Source of the DNA: Nocardia pseudobrasiliensis NBRC 108224
Lineage (GTDB): Bacteria > Actinomycetota > Actinomycetes > Mycobacteriales > Mycobacteriaceae
NCBI RefSeq assembly: GCF_001613105.1
Contig: NZ_BDBS01000051.1
Coordinates: forward strand, 26,771 to 90,770
Length of the DNA: 64,000 nt
Reading direction: 5' to 3'
Part shown: piece after piece, positions 16,590 to 25,282 of the stretch
Position numbering within the stretch: the stretch's first letter is position 1
Layout: each line of letters opens with the position of its first letter
Translations under genes and position numbers: made by a program
Notes under the pieces: model-generated
What the model was told of the DNA's origin: nothing
Database searches by the model: none
Seen by the model: the letters and a program-made list of their open reading frames with translations, nothing else

Positions 16590-17714
16590 CTACTCGTCTC
16601 CGTTGAACATCCGCACCAGCGCGTGGGGTGCGTCGTCTCCGAACATGAACTCGAGAATCCGGTGCCCATCGGTGGCCGACGCGGCGCTGCGGGGAAACAT
16701 GGCTCGCTCGTATTCGGCGAGTGCGGCCTCGATATCTCTCGGACGCGCCGCGAGGGCCGTACCGAGTTCCGCGCCGTCCAGCATGGCCAGATTGGCGCCT
16801 TCGCCGTTCGGGGGTGCGACATGGGCGGCATCGCCGATCAGGGTCACGCCGGGCACTCGATCCCAGCGGTGCTCGATCGGGAGTGCGTAGAGGGGGCGCA
16901 GGATCGGGGCGCTGTCGCCGTCGGTGATCAACGCGGTGAATTCGGGTGCCCAGCCGTCGAATTCACGGGCGATGTGCGCGGTCGCGGCGGCCGGGTCGGC
17001 GAAGTCGACAGCGGCGAACCAGTCTTGTGATCGGGTGAGCGCGGCATAGGTGTGCAGGGTGTCGCCGCGCTCACGGTGGGCCGCAATTCCCTTGCCGGGC
17101 GCGAGCGCCATGAACGCTCCGCCGCCGACGGCCCGCGCCGCGGCGCGGTGGCGGGTGTCGCTGTCGTACAGCCAGGTCTCGACAAACGACATGCCGGTGT
17201 ATTCGGGTGTCGCGGCGGTGAGCAACGACCGGACCCGCGACCATGTCCCGTCCGCACCGACCAGCAGATCGGCGACGACAGCGCTGCCGTCGGCGAAACC
17301 CACCTCGTGACGGCCGTCGCCGAGGGCGCGAACACCGACGACCTTGTGATCCCACCGAACGGCATCGGCCGGAAGCGAATTCAGTAGTAGCTGCCGCAAC
17401 TCACCACGCAGCACCTCGGGACGCCCACCCGTGCCATCGTCGGCCCGATCGAACAGGACGGTCCCATCCGGGGCGACGACCCGCGATTGCTGACGTCCCT
17501 CCAGGATCAGCGCGCGGAACTCTTCGGTGAGACCGGCGGCCGCGAGGGCGAGTTGCCCACTGGTTTCGTGGATGTCGAGCATCCCGCCCTGCGCTCGGGC
17601 CGCGGGCGAGGACTCCGCCTCGTAGACCGTGGCCGGGATGCCGTGGACATGCAGAACGCGGGCGAGGGTGAGACCACCCAATCCGGCTCCGATAATTGTG
17701 ACCTGGATGTTCAT
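16590..17714 (-). CDS. FAD-dependent monooxygenase, TetX-like
   Basis: A 374-residue group A flavin monooxygenase. The FAD-binding fold opens GAGLGGLTLARVL with Glu at the end of the second strand (ATVYEAE). The second FAD motif is LIGDAAHVAPPNGEGANLA, and the DG-type motif is LLVGADGTWSRVRS. Segments GGMLDIHETSGQ and RGELRQLLLNSLPADAVRWD align with the corresponding stretches of the tetracycline-inactivating TetX. The substrate is unknown; an aromatic or polyketide ring is plausible. It is 91 bases downstream of a MarR gene on the same strand, probably one autoregulated transcript. Confidence 0.82.
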   Translation of the reverse strand: MNIQVTIIGAGLGGLTLARVLHVHGIPATVYEAESSPAARAQGGMLDIHETSGQLALAAAGLTEEFRALILEGRQQSRVVAPDGTVLFDRADDGTGGRPEVLRGELRQLLLNSLPADAVRWDHKVVGVRALGDGRHEVGFADGSAVVADLLVGADGTWSRVRSLLTAATPEYTGMSFVETWLYDSDTRHRAAARAVGGGAFMALAPGKGIAAHRERGDTLHTYAALTRSQDWFAAVDFADPAAATAHIAREFDGWAPEFTALITDGDSAPILRPLYALPIEHRWDRVPGVTLIGDAAHVAPPNGEGANLAMLDGAELGTALAARPRDIEAALAEYERAMFPRSAASATDGHRILEFMFGDDAPHALVRMFNGDE

Positions 17715-17805
17715 GTCGGCTCCTTGTTCTGGGCAGGTTCGAGCGCGCGCCGACGGATGCCGGCACGGCAGAAGGTGTGGGACGCGCGGCCCGGCCGCGC
17801 GGATG

Positions 17806-18249
17806 TCAGGACCGAGTCGGTTTCGGCAGGTCCGCGGTGATCTTGGTGAGCAATGCGCGCAGGGCCGCCCGCTCGTCCTGGTCGAGCGGTGCCAGAATCG
17901 TCTGCTCGACCTCGGTCATCATCGTTTCGAATCCGGCGATGAGCTCGGCGGCGGCCGGGGTCGCGTAGACGCGCTTGCTGCGCTCGTTGCCGCCCTCGAT
18001 CCGACGCTCGACGAGCCCGCGCCGCTCGAGGCCCTGCAGCAGGCTCGAAACGCTGGCCGCACTCGTGCGGCTCATCTCCGCGAGATCGCGCTGGATCGCG
18101 CCGGGATTCCGGATCAGATAGACGATCGCGACGCTCTGCTCACGGCTGAGCTCACGGGCGCGGGTCCACTCCTCGCCCGCCTTGATCTGCGCCCAGCCGA
18201 CCCAGTTCATCATCTCCAGGATGGTCGGCTCATGTCCGGATGCGTTCAT
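17806..18249 (-). CDS. MarR-family transcriptional regulator
   Basis: A 147-residue winged-helix regulator. The recognition region is QRDLAEMSRTSAASVSSLLQGLERRGLVERR and the wing contains NERSKRVYAT. The C-terminal helix (LAPLDQDERAALRALL) is the MarR dimer helix. ATG 18249 is chosen because it lies directly beside the palindromic operators and because MNASGHEPT begins just before the conserved dimer helix. It probably represses its own transcript, including the downstream flavin monooxygenase, with induction by a small aromatic ligand. Confidence 0.88.
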   Translation of the reverse strand: MNASGHEPTILEMMNWVGWAQIKAGEEWTRARELSREQSVAIVYLIRNPGAIQRDLAEMSRTSAASVSSLLQGLERRGLVERRIEGGNERSKRVYATPAAAELIAGFETMMTEVEQTILAPLDQDERAALRALLTKITADLPKPTRS

Positions 18250-18250
18250 A

Positions 18251-18264
18251 GTTAGAAATCTAAC
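18251..18264. promoter_or_regulatory. Palindromic operator 1 upstream of marR
   Basis: Perfect inverted repeat GTTAGA-AA-TCTAAC directly upstream of the marR start codon; size and position are typical of a MarR autoregulatory operator. Confidence 0.7.
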
Positions 18265-18266
18265 CA

Positions 18267-18278
18267 TTAGAGTTCTAA
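18267..18278. promoter_or_regulatory. Palindromic operator 2 upstream of marR
   Basis: Second copy, TTAGA-GT-TCTAA, centred 15 bases from the first. Two related palindromes in tandem support binding of two MarR dimers. Confidence 0.65.
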
Positions 18279-18354
18279 CTGTCAATGACCTAACTGAAAC
18301 GCTCGCCCGCGACTCGCACACAGCGGCGTCGCCCGGATCAATAGACTCACCCCC

Positions 18355-18630
18355 ATGATTACCGCGATCGTATTGATCCACGCCGAGGCCGCGCGCATAC
18401 CCGAGACCGCGCAGGCGCTGGCCGATCTCGAGGGTGTGGCGGAGGTGTATTCGTGCGCGGGCGACGTCGATCTCATCGCGGTCGTGCGGGTCCGTGATCA
18501 TGAGCAGATCGCCGAGGTGGTGACCGGCCGGATCAACAAGACGGCCGGGGTGCTGCGGACCGATACGCACATCGCGTTCAAGTCGTACTCGCGCGCCGAA
18601 CTCGAGGGCGGATTCTCGATCGGGGAATGA
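18355..18630 (+). CDS. Stand-alone AsnC/Lrp ligand-binding (RAM) domain protein
   Basis: A 91-residue protein matching only the C-terminal effector-binding domain of Lrp/AsnC regulators: ITAIVLIHAEAARIPETAQAL, then EVYSCAGDVDLIAVVRVRD and RTDTHIAFKSYS. There is no DNA-binding helix-turn-helix. Such proteins may bind amino acids or form mixed oligomers with full-length Lrp proteins. It is divergent from marR across the operator region, so its promoter may overlap those operators. Its own role is not clear from the sequence. Confidence 0.82.
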   Translation: MITAIVLIHAEAARIPETAQALADLEGVAEVYSCAGDVDLIAVVRVRDHEQIAEVVTGRINKTAGVLRTDTHIAFKSYSRAELEGGFSIGE

Positions 18631-18638
18631 AAGCTCGC

Positions 18639-18920
18639 TCAGTCGAGCAGAACCGAGGCCCCGAAGGGGTGCGCTCGATGGCCCGCGGGGACGAGCCGGG
18701 TGACGCCGCCGCGGCAGCCGGGTAGCAGATACACCCGCGCCCGCAGGGTGGTGTCGTTGGTGATATCCAGTCGCTGGGGGAATGTGCGGACGGTGACGCA
18801 GCCGGGCGCACTCGCGTAGGTGCGCCCATCGATGCGGAACGGACCGGCCTGGGCGGGCGCCGCCGCCGATACCGCCGCGGCCGCGAACACCCCGGACACC
18901 ACGAGAGCCTTGCGAATCAC
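18639..18920 (-). CDS. Small secreted protein of unknown function
   Basis: 93 residues from GTG 18920. A clear signal peptide (VIRKALVVSGVFAAAAVSAA, cleavage about APAQA-GP) is followed by a roughly 65-residue mature domain with two cysteines (APGCVTV and LPGCRGG) that may form a disulfide. The mature part looks beta-rich. No family is recognised. It is convergent with the AsnC-like gene and downstream of the qcrB terminator in the same orientation as qcrB. Confidence 0.65.
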   Translation of the reverse strand: MIRKALVVSGVFAAAAVSAAAPAQAGPFRIDGRTYASAPGCVTVRTFPQRLDITNDTTLRARVYLLPGCRGGVTRLVPAGHRAHPFGASVLLD

Positions 18921-18950
18921 GCCCGAACTGTAACCAACGTCCGGACAAAT

Positions 18951-18988
18951 GCGAAGGCCCCGAGTCGGATTCGACTCGGGGCCTTCGC
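18951..18988 (-). terminator. Strong terminator hairpin downstream of qcrB
   Basis: 17-bp perfect stem (GCGAAGGCCCCGAGTCG and its complement) with a four-base GATT loop. It lies about 120 bases beyond the qcrB stop and would close the ctaE-qcrCAB transcript. Confidence 0.8.
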
Positions 18989-18990
18989 TG

Positions 18991-19091
18991 CGCTCAGGCA
19001 ACAAGGAGAGGCGCTCAGGCAACAAGGAGAGACGCCCAAGCAACAAGGAGAGGCTCGGTCAACAAGGAAAGCTCAGGCAACGAAGAACGAG
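18991..19091. repeat. Degenerate 21-bp tandem repeat behind qcrB
   Basis: Three 21-base units sharing CAACAAGGAGAG at 18991, 19012 and 19033, followed by two decayed units to about 19091. They fill the gap between the qcrB stop and its terminator, so they are transcribed as 3' untranslated RNA. No ORF is supported. Confidence 0.8.
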
Positions 19092-19106
19092 CCTCGAGCG
19101 ACCGCC

Positions 19107-20732
19107 TCAGTGGCCGTTCTTGTCTCCGTTGCTGTTGCGCTCCTGGTATTCCGCCAGGACCGCGAGCTGCTTGTGCTCCTGCTCGTGCTCGTAAGCGACC
19201 AGCGCGTCGGCCTGCTGGGCCGGGTCGGCGCTGAGCAGCGAGCCGATGCCGGGCTTGCCCGCCCAGCCGAGCTTGTTCATCTTCTTGGGCACCGGGGCGC
19301 CCTGGTACTCCAGCGGAATCGGGTGGCCGTGCTCGTCGACCGGGCCCAGCGGCTGGTGCACCTCGATGTACTCACCGTGCGGCAGGCGCTTGATGACACC
19401 GGTCTCGATGCCGTGCTCGAGCACCGCGCGGTCGCTGCGCTGCAGACCCAGGCACATCCGGTACGCCAGGAAGTAGGCGATCGGCGGGGCCACCAGCAGC
19501 GCGATCCGGAAGAACCAGGTCGTCGCGTTCAGCGAGATGTCGAACTTCAGCGAGACGATGTCGTTGACACAGGCCAGCGTCAGCACCAGGTAGAACGCGA
19601 TCGCCATCGCGCCGATCGCCGTGCGCACCGGCACGTCGCGCGGACGCTGCAGCAGATTGTGGCGCGCGTCGTCGCCGGTCAGCTTCTTCTCGATCCACGG
19701 GTAGGCGATCAGCACCGTGAACACCAGACCCATGATCAGCGCGACCCAGAACGGCGCGGGCACGGTGTAGCGGCCCAGATACAGCTCCCACGGCGGCATG
19801 AGGCGGGCCATGCCGTCGGTCCACATCATGTAGAAGTCCGGCTGCGAACCCGCCGATACCTGAGAGGGGTTGTAGGGACCCAGATTCCAGATCGGGTTGA
19901 TCTGCAGGACGCCACCCATGATGGCGACCACGCCGAGGGTGAACATGAAGAACGCGCCCTGGTCGGCGGCGAACACCGGCACGATGCGCGCGCCCACCAC
20001 ATTGTTCTCGGTGCGGCCCGGTCCGGGGAACTGGGTGTGCTTCTGGTACCACACCAGCGCCACATGCGCGGCGACCAACGCGAGCATGATGCCGGGGAAC
20101 AGCAGCACGTGCGCGATGAACAACCGCGGGATGATGATCGTGCCCGGGAAGTCACCGCCGAAGATCAGCCAGTGCATCCAGGTGCCGATCACCGGAATAC
20201 CCATGGTGATACCGCCGAACGCGGCCCGCAGACCGGTGCCGGAGAGCAGATCGTCGGGCAGCGAGTAGCCGAAGAAGCCCTCGAACATCGCCAGCACCAG
20301 CAGCAGCGAACCGATCACCCAGTTCGCCTCGCGCGGCTTGCGGAACGCGCCGGTGAAGAAGATGCGGAACAGGTGGATGATGATCGACGCCGCGAACAGC
20401 AGCGCCGCCCAGTGGTGCACCTGGCGCACGAACAGACCGCCGCGCACCTCGAAAGTGATGTTCAGCGCGGTCTCGTAGGCCCGCGACATGGTCACGCCAC
20501 GCAGCGGCTGATACGCGCCGTTGTAGACGACCTCGCTCATCGACGGATCGAAGAACAGGGTCAGGTAGATACCCGACAGGATCAGGATGATGAACGCGTA
20601 CAGCGCGATCTCGCCCAGCAGGAACGACCAGTGGGTCGGAAAGACCTTGTTGATCGACCGCTTGACGAACGCCGCCATGTGGTAGCGCTCATCCATTTCA
20701 TTGGCCTGCGCGGCCGCTTTAGAAGGACTCAT
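19107..20732 (-). CDS. qcrB: Cytochrome bc1 complex cytochrome b subunit
   Basis: A 541-residue multi-helix membrane protein carrying two b hemes and the quinol sites of the actinobacterial bcc-aa3 supercomplex. Heme-ligand His pairs lie in VRQVHHWAALLF and the later helix RLFIAHVLLFPG, and the Qo-site segment is close to PDFYMMWTDG. The C-terminal cytosolic extension (HQPLGPVDEHGHPIPLEYQG) is the mycobacterial type. A Thr is present in RYTVPA, which by alignment from memory is the position equivalent to M. tuberculosis Thr313 of telacebec susceptibility. Its ATG overlaps the qcrA stop (ATGA). Confidence 0.96.
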   Translation of the reverse strand: MSPSKAAAQANEMDERYHMAAFVKRSINKVFPTHWSFLLGEIALYAFIILILSGIYLTLFFDPSMSEVVYNGAYQPLRGVTMSRAYETALNITFEVRGGLFVRQVHHWAALLFAASIIIHLFRIFFTGAFRKPREANWVIGSLLLVLAMFEGFFGYSLPDDLLSGTGLRAAFGGITMGIPVIGTWMHWLIFGGDFPGTIIIPRLFIAHVLLFPGIMLALVAAHVALVWYQKHTQFPGPGRTENNVVGARIVPVFAADQGAFFMFTLGVVAIMGGVLQINPIWNLGPYNPSQVSAGSQPDFYMMWTDGMARLMPPWELYLGRYTVPAPFWVALIMGLVFTVLIAYPWIEKKLTGDDARHNLLQRPRDVPVRTAIGAMAIAFYLVLTLACVNDIVSLKFDISLNATTWFFRIALLVAPPIAYFLAYRMCLGLQRSDRAVLEHGIETGVIKRLPHGEYIEVHQPLGPVDEHGHPIPLEYQGAPVPKKMNKLGWAGKPGIGSLLSADPAQQADALVAYEHEQEHKQLAVLAEYQERNSNGDKNGH

Positions 20733-21862
20733 GAACGACGCTCCCAGTAAGCCGGGCCGAGGGGCTCGATGAAGTCGTGCTGGGCGACCAGGTAGCCCTC
20801 GGTGTTGACGGTGATCGGCAGCTGCGGCAGCGCGCGAGCGGCGGGGCCGAAGACCGGCTTACCCCACTCGGTGGCCGAGAACTGCGACTGGTGGCAGGGG
20901 CACAGGATCCGGTTGGTCTGCTGCTCGAACAGCGAGGTCGGGCAGCCCAGGTGGGTGCAGATCTTCGAGTAGGCGAAGTAGTCGCCGTAGTTGAAGCTCT
21001 CCTGGCCCTTGCGCTTGATCGCGGACTGCGCGTCCTTGGTGCGCAGGCGAATCAGCATGACCGCGTTACGGATTCCGCGCAGCGACTCGAGCGTCTCCTT
21101 CTCGTTGCCGCGCCACTCTTCCTTCCACGGGAAGACGGTCTCCATGGCGCCGGCGTCCAGATCCTCCGGACGCACGAGCACGATGTCCTCCGGGCGACCG
21201 GTGTCCTTGCGCAGGTAGATAGTCTGGCCCGGGTAGTCCGGGGTCCAGCCGGAGACCCACAGCGGGGACTTGTCGCCCTTGGCCCACGGGTTCTTCACCA
21301 GACCGCCGACGAACATCAGCAGCGCGCCGATGCCCAGCGCGCCCACGCCCAGACCCGCGGTGCGGGTGATCAGCTTGCGCCGGCCCAGCGTGGAGGTCTC
21401 CAGCGCGTCGGACAGCTCGGCGACCAGCGTGCGCCGATCGGTCTCGGAGGACTTGCCGTCGTGGCGATCCTGGATCGAGATCTCGGCGGGAATGAACTTC
21501 TTGCGGATGATCACCGCGGCGATACCGATGGCCAGCACCGCGACACCCAGCAGCACGCCGTACAGCGGCGTGGTCAGCGAGTAGATGCCCGCGCCGTCCT
21601 GATCGCGACTCTTGTACTCCCACGGCCAGAACAGGAAGACGCCGATCAACGCCACACCGGACAGCGCCGAGATGACGAACCACATCGCCACCTGTCGCTC
21701 GGCCCGCTTCTCCGCGCGCGTGCCAGGGACCGGCCAGCGCGGGGCGCGGTAGGCGACGTCGACGCCGTCGAGTTCGGTACCGAGCTTGACCAGATCGTCG
21801 CGCGACATCGCGTCGAGCTGGTCGTCGGTGAGGTCCATGTCCTTTGGCTCCTGTCCACTCAT
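20729..21862 (-). CDS. qcrA: Cytochrome bc1 complex Rieske iron-sulfur subunit
   Basis: A 377-residue Rieske protein with three N-terminal transmembrane helices (about 65-85, 103-123 and 167-187), as in actinobacteria. The 2Fe-2S ligands are Cys302 and His304 (CTHLGC) and Cys321 and His324 (CPCHQS), with Cys307-Cys323 as the structural disulfide. A long insertion before the cluster (PWKEEWRGNEKETLESL) is also typical. ATG 21862 is chosen because it overlaps the qcrC TGA (ATGA); a longer frame starts at 21880. Confidence 0.95.
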   Translation of the reverse strand: MSGQEPKDMDLTDDQLDAMSRDDLVKLGTELDGVDVAYRAPRWPVPGTRAEKRAERQVAMWFVISALSGVALIGVFLFWPWEYKSRDQDGAGIYSLTTPLYGVLLGVAVLAIGIAAVIIRKKFIPAEISIQDRHDGKSSETDRRTLVAELSDALETSTLGRRKLITRTAGLGVGALGIGALLMFVGGLVKNPWAKGDKSPLWVSGWTPDYPGQTIYLRKDTGRPEDIVLVRPEDLDAGAMETVFPWKEEWRGNEKETLESLRGIRNAVMLIRLRTKDAQSAIKRKGQESFNYGDYFAYSKICTHLGCPTSLFEQQTNRILCPCHQSQFSATEWGKPVFGPAARALPQLPITVNTEGYLVAQHDFIEPLGPAYWERRS

Positions 21863-22740
21863 GAGCGAGATCCGATCCACATCGCCGAGCCGACCAGGAC
21901 CACGATTCCGACCACCCAGATGGCCAGACCCTCGGTCGCGGGACCGAAACCGCCGAGACCGTAACCGCCCTCGGGGTGCGACTCCGTCCGGTTCTTGACG
22001 TAGGCGACGATGTCGCGCTTCTCCTCCGGCGTCAGCTGACGATCGGAGAACTTCGGCATGTTCTGCGGACCGGTCAGCATCGCGGTGTAGATCTGCTGTT
22101 CGCTCGCCGGGGTCAGCGGCGGGGCGAACTTACCGGAGGACAGCGCGCCGCCCTTACCGGTGAAGTTGTGGCACGACGCGCAGTTCATGCGGAACAGCTC
22201 GCCACCGCGGGCGATGTCGGCGTTCTTGATCAGCGACTCCTCGGCCACCTTGCCGTCCGGATCGCGCACGACCGTGGGACCGCCGCCGTTCGCCGCGATA
22301 TAGGCGCCCAGGGCATCGGTCATGTGCTCGTCGAACTTGGGGTCCTTGCGCTGGATCTGCGCGCCGTTGGCCGCGGCCGGCATGCGACCGGTGGAGACCT
22401 GGAAATAGACCGCCGCCTCGCCGACGCCGATCAGGCTCGGGCCGCGATCGGCGACACCCTGCAGGTTGGCACCGTGGCAGGTGATGCAGGAGGTGTCGTA
22501 GATCTGCTTGCCCTCGCGAATCAGCGCGGACTGGTCCTCGTTGGCCGTCGCGACCTGTGCGTGCGGGGTCAGTGCCGATGCCGCGAAGCCGGCTCCCACG
22601 AGACCCATCAGCAGCACCAGACCACCCGCCAGCTTGCGCCGCAACCGGCGCTGCTTACGCGACTTGGTGGCCTGAACGTTGTTCGCGCGCTCGACCCCGG
22701 GGCTGATGGGGTCCGGCGCTGACGGGGGAGATGAACTCAT
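21859..22740 (-). CDS. qcrC: Cytochrome bc1 complex diheme cytochrome c subunit
   Basis: A 293-residue diheme cytochrome cc. An N-terminal anchor (about 38-58) follows a basic stretch. The heme-binding motifs are C85ITCH and C187ASCH, and a C-terminal transmembrane helix (GLAIWVVGIVVLVGSAMWI) follows GYGLGGFGP. In actinobacteria this subunit replaces a soluble cytochrome c and passes electrons directly to CtaC of the aa3 oxidase. The ATG at 22740 has AAAAGGG upstream. It is 46 bases downstream of ctaE. Confidence 0.96.
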   Translation of the reverse strand: MSSSPPSAPDPISPGVERANNVQATKSRKQRRLRRKLAGGLVLLMGLVGAGFAASALTPHAQVATANEDQSALIREGKQIYDTSCITCHGANLQGVADRGPSLIGVGEAAVYFQVSTGRMPAAANGAQIQRKDPKFDEHMTDALGAYIAANGGGPTVVRDPDGKVAEESLIKNADIARGGELFRMNCASCHNFTGKGGALSSGKFAPPLTPASEQQIYTAMLTGPQNMPKFSDRQLTPEEKRDIVAYVKNRTESHPEGGYGLGGFGPATEGLAIWVVGIVVLVGSAMWIGSRS

Positions 22741-22786
22741 CTGTGTCCCTTTTGGAGGTAGACGGAACCGGGCTGCTGGTTCTGCT

Positions 22787-23398
22787 TCAGCGGACGAAGT
22801 AGATCGTGGCGAACAGCCCGATCCACACGATGTCGACGAAGTGCCAGTAGTACGAAACGACGATCGCCGCCGTGGCCTGTGCCGGGGTGAACTTGCTGAC
22901 CGTGGTGCGCACGAGCAGGAAGATGAACGCGATGAGACCGCCGATGACGTGCAGACCGTGGAAACCGGTGGTGATGAAGAACACCGAGCCGTAGATGCTG
23001 CTCGAGATCGAGGTGCCCTCGTTGTACAGGTTGTGGTACTCGTACCCCTGGCCGAGCACGAAGAACAGGCCCATCAGGAAGGTGAGCACGTACCAGCGCC
23101 GCAGGCCGAACACGTCGCCCTTCTCCGCCGCGAACACACCCATCTGGCAGGTGAACGAGCTCAGGACCAGCACCGTCGTGACCGGCACGGCCAGATACAT
23201 GTTCAGCTCGGTCGGCTCCGGCGGCCAGTTCCCGTGCGCCTGCGCGCGCGCGACGAAATACATGGCGAAGAGGCCGGCGAAGAACATCAGCTCGCTCGAC
23301 AGCCAGATGATGGTTCCGACGCTGACCATGTTGGGCCGGTTCAGCGAGTGCACACGCTGAGTAATGGCCGATCCTGGGGTCCCTACTGCGGTCGTCAC
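22787..23398 (-). CDS. ctaE: Cytochrome c oxidase subunit III
   Basis: A 203-residue, five-helix membrane protein of the aa3 oxidase. Characteristic segments are WLSSELMFFAGLFAMYF in the first helix, TTGFHGLHVIGGL, and the final YYWHFVDIVWIGLFATIYFVR. The GTG at 23398 gives the family start (VTTAVGTPG); the longer frame upstream has no similarity. It is first gene of the ctaE-qcrC-qcrA-qcrB run. The promoter should lie in the roughly 220-base region up to 23620. Confidence 0.95.
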   Translation of the reverse strand: MTTAVGTPGSAITQRVHSLNRPNMVSVGTIIWLSSELMFFAGLFAMYFVARAQAHGNWPPEPTELNMYLAVPVTTVLVLSSFTCQMGVFAAEKGDVFGLRRWYVLTFLMGLFFVLGQGYEYHNLYNEGTSISSSIYGSVFFITTGFHGLHVIGGLIAFIFLLVRTTVSKFTPAQATAAIVVSYYWHFVDIVWIGLFATIYFVR

Positions 23399-23620
23399 GC
23401 CGGTAAGTATGACTCGTCGTAGTACGACAGGCGTACCCGGGTGCGAATCTTGATGTTCCGTGTCGGAAACCGCACGGCGAGACCGAGTCTCACCGGGGTA
23501 CCGGCGTGTCCTACGAACGCGCAGTTCGGGGCGTGCGAGCGGGGTTCCTATTGTTGAAGTCGGATGTTCGCGGCCCCCGGTTCCCGGCGCGCGAAAAAAG
23601 TTTCCGGCGAGGAGATTCAC

Positions 23621-24049
23621 ATGGGACTACGGGAGGCGTGGCAGCGCCTGACCGGACACGCCACCCCGACGGACCTGGACCCCGACCGCCCCGATCTGGT
23701 GGTCGTCGTGTCCAGTTTCGACGACGCCGAGGCCGCCTCGGCCGCCCTGGCCCGCGCCACCGACTGGACCCCCGATGCCCCGGCCGTCCTCCGCCACCAC
23801 CTGCGCCTGCCCGCCGACCGCGCCGACCAGGCCGTCGCCATCGCCGCCCAGGACGGCTACTCCCCCGCCCACACCGAATACCGCGGCGACACCGTCGAAT
23901 TGGCCCTGCGCCGAGTCCAGCCCCTCGACGCCCTGCACTGCTCCCAGGAGCGCTCCCGCATGGCCGGGTTGGCCCAACGCCACGACGGGGTAGCCCTCGG
24001 CTGGGATGCTTTGCAGCCGGGGGGTAAAGAAATTGCCCGACCGCACTAG
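23621..24049 (+). CDS. Hypothetical protein upstream of trpD
   Basis: 142 residues from an ATG with a strong ribosome binding site (GAGGAG). There are two apparent alpha/beta halves: PDLVVVVSSFDDAEAASAAL followed by VLRHHLRLPADRADQAVAIA, then TVELALRRVQPLDALHCSQE. The pattern resembles a duplicated ferredoxin-like fold but no family is recognised. It is divergent from ctaE and 40 bases upstream of trpD in the same direction, so co-transcription with trpD is likely. Confidence 0.65.
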   Translation: MGLREAWQRLTGHATPTDLDPDRPDLVVVVSSFDDAEAASAALARATDWTPDAPAVLRHHLRLPADRADQAVAIAAQDGYSPAHTEYRGDTVELALRRVQPLDALHCSQERSRMAGLAQRHDGVALGWDALQPGGKEIARPH

Positions 24050-24089
24050 GCTGCTACATCAGATCCACAGCGGACAGGAGAAGTTGGTC

Positions 24090-25145
24090 ATGAGCGCGCG
24101 CAGCTGGCCCGAGATCCTCGGGGCCCTCACCGACGGGGTCGATCTGACCGCGGAGGAGGCGGCGTGGGTGATCGATGAGATCTTCTCCGACAACGCCTCC
24201 CCCGCCCAGATCGCCGCCTTCGGCGTGGCCATGAAGATGAAGGGGCCCACCGCGACCGAGCTGAGCGGGCTGGCCCAGGGCATGCTCGGGCACGCGCGGC
24301 GGGTGACGCTGGATGTGCACGCGGTCGATATCGTCGGCACCGGCGGCGATCGTTCGGGCACGGTCAACATCTCCACCATGTCCTCGATCGTGGTCGCCGC
24401 GGCCGGGGCGCCGGTCGTCAAGCACGGTAACCGCGCGGCCTCGTCGAAGAGCGGCGGCGCGGATGTGCTCGAGGCGCTGGGTGTGCGAATCACCCTGGGG
24501 CCCAAGGCCGTCGCGCAATGCGTCACCGAGGTGGGGATCGGGTTCTGCTTCGCGCCGCTGTTCCACCCGGCGCTGCGCTACGCCGCCTCGGCGCGCAAGG
24601 ACGTGGGCATTCCGACCGTATTCAACGTGCTCGGCCCGCTCACCAATCCGGCACAGCCGCGCGCCGGACTGATCGGCTGCGCCTTCCCCAATCTGCTTCC
24701 GGTCATCGCCGGGGCGTTCGCCGAACGCGGCGCCAACGCGCTGGTGGTGCGCGGTAACGACGGCTTGGACGAGATCACCACCGCCGACACCTCCGAGGCG
24801 TGGGTGGTCACCGGCGGCCATCTCACCCACACCGTCATCGATCCGACCCGCCTGGGCATCGAGCGCGCGCGGCCGGACGCGCTGCGCGGCGGCGACGCCC
24901 AGACCAATGCGGTGATCGCCCGCAATATGCTCGGCGGCGCTCCCGGCCCGGTTCGCGATGCGGTGCTGCTCAATTCGGCCGCCGCGCTGGCCGCGGTCGA
25001 GCTGAGCCCGGAGACCGCCGACCGGGATCTGCACGAAGCGCTGGCCGTGGGGCTGGAGCGCGCCACGCACGCGGTGGACAGCGGCGCGGCCTCGACCCTG
25101 CTGGATCGCTGGGTCACCGTGAGCAACGGTCTCGGCAAGGACTGA
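24090..25145 (+). CDS. trpD: Anthranilate phosphoribosyltransferase
   Basis: A 351-residue enzyme of tryptophan synthesis, joining anthranilate to PRPP. It carries the PRPP-binding DIVGTGGDRSGTVNIST, the KHGNRAASSKSGGADVLEALG segment that binds anthranilate and magnesium, NVLGPLTNPA and the acidic pair in GNDGLDEITT. ATG 24090 has AGGAG nine bases upstream and matches the mycobacterial N-terminus (Rv2192c position). It stands apart from other trp genes here, as in mycobacteria. Confidence 0.95.
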   Translation: MSARSWPEILGALTDGVDLTAEEAAWVIDEIFSDNASPAQIAAFGVAMKMKGPTATELSGLAQGMLGHARRVTLDVHAVDIVGTGGDRSGTVNISTMSSIVVAAAGAPVVKHGNRAASSKSGGADVLEALGVRITLGPKAVAQCVTEVGIGFCFAPLFHPALRYAASARKDVGIPTVFNVLGPLTNPAQPRAGLIGCAFPNLLPVIAGAFAERGANALVVRGNDGLDEITTADTSEAWVVTGGHLTHTVIDPTRLGIERARPDALRGGDAQTNAVIARNMLGGAPGPVRDAVLLNSAAALAAVELSPETADRDLHEALAVGLERATHAVDSGAASTLLDRWVTVSNGLGKD

Positions 25146-25282
25146 GCCGATAGGGGTCTGCGTTCGGCCCCCGGGCGAACTCGGAGCGAAAATACCGGCG
25201 CGCCCGTATCTTTCGGGCGACCATGGGTGCGATGTGCTGACCGCCGCGCCGGTGGTTCCGGTGCGCCGTCCGGGGAGGTCCG

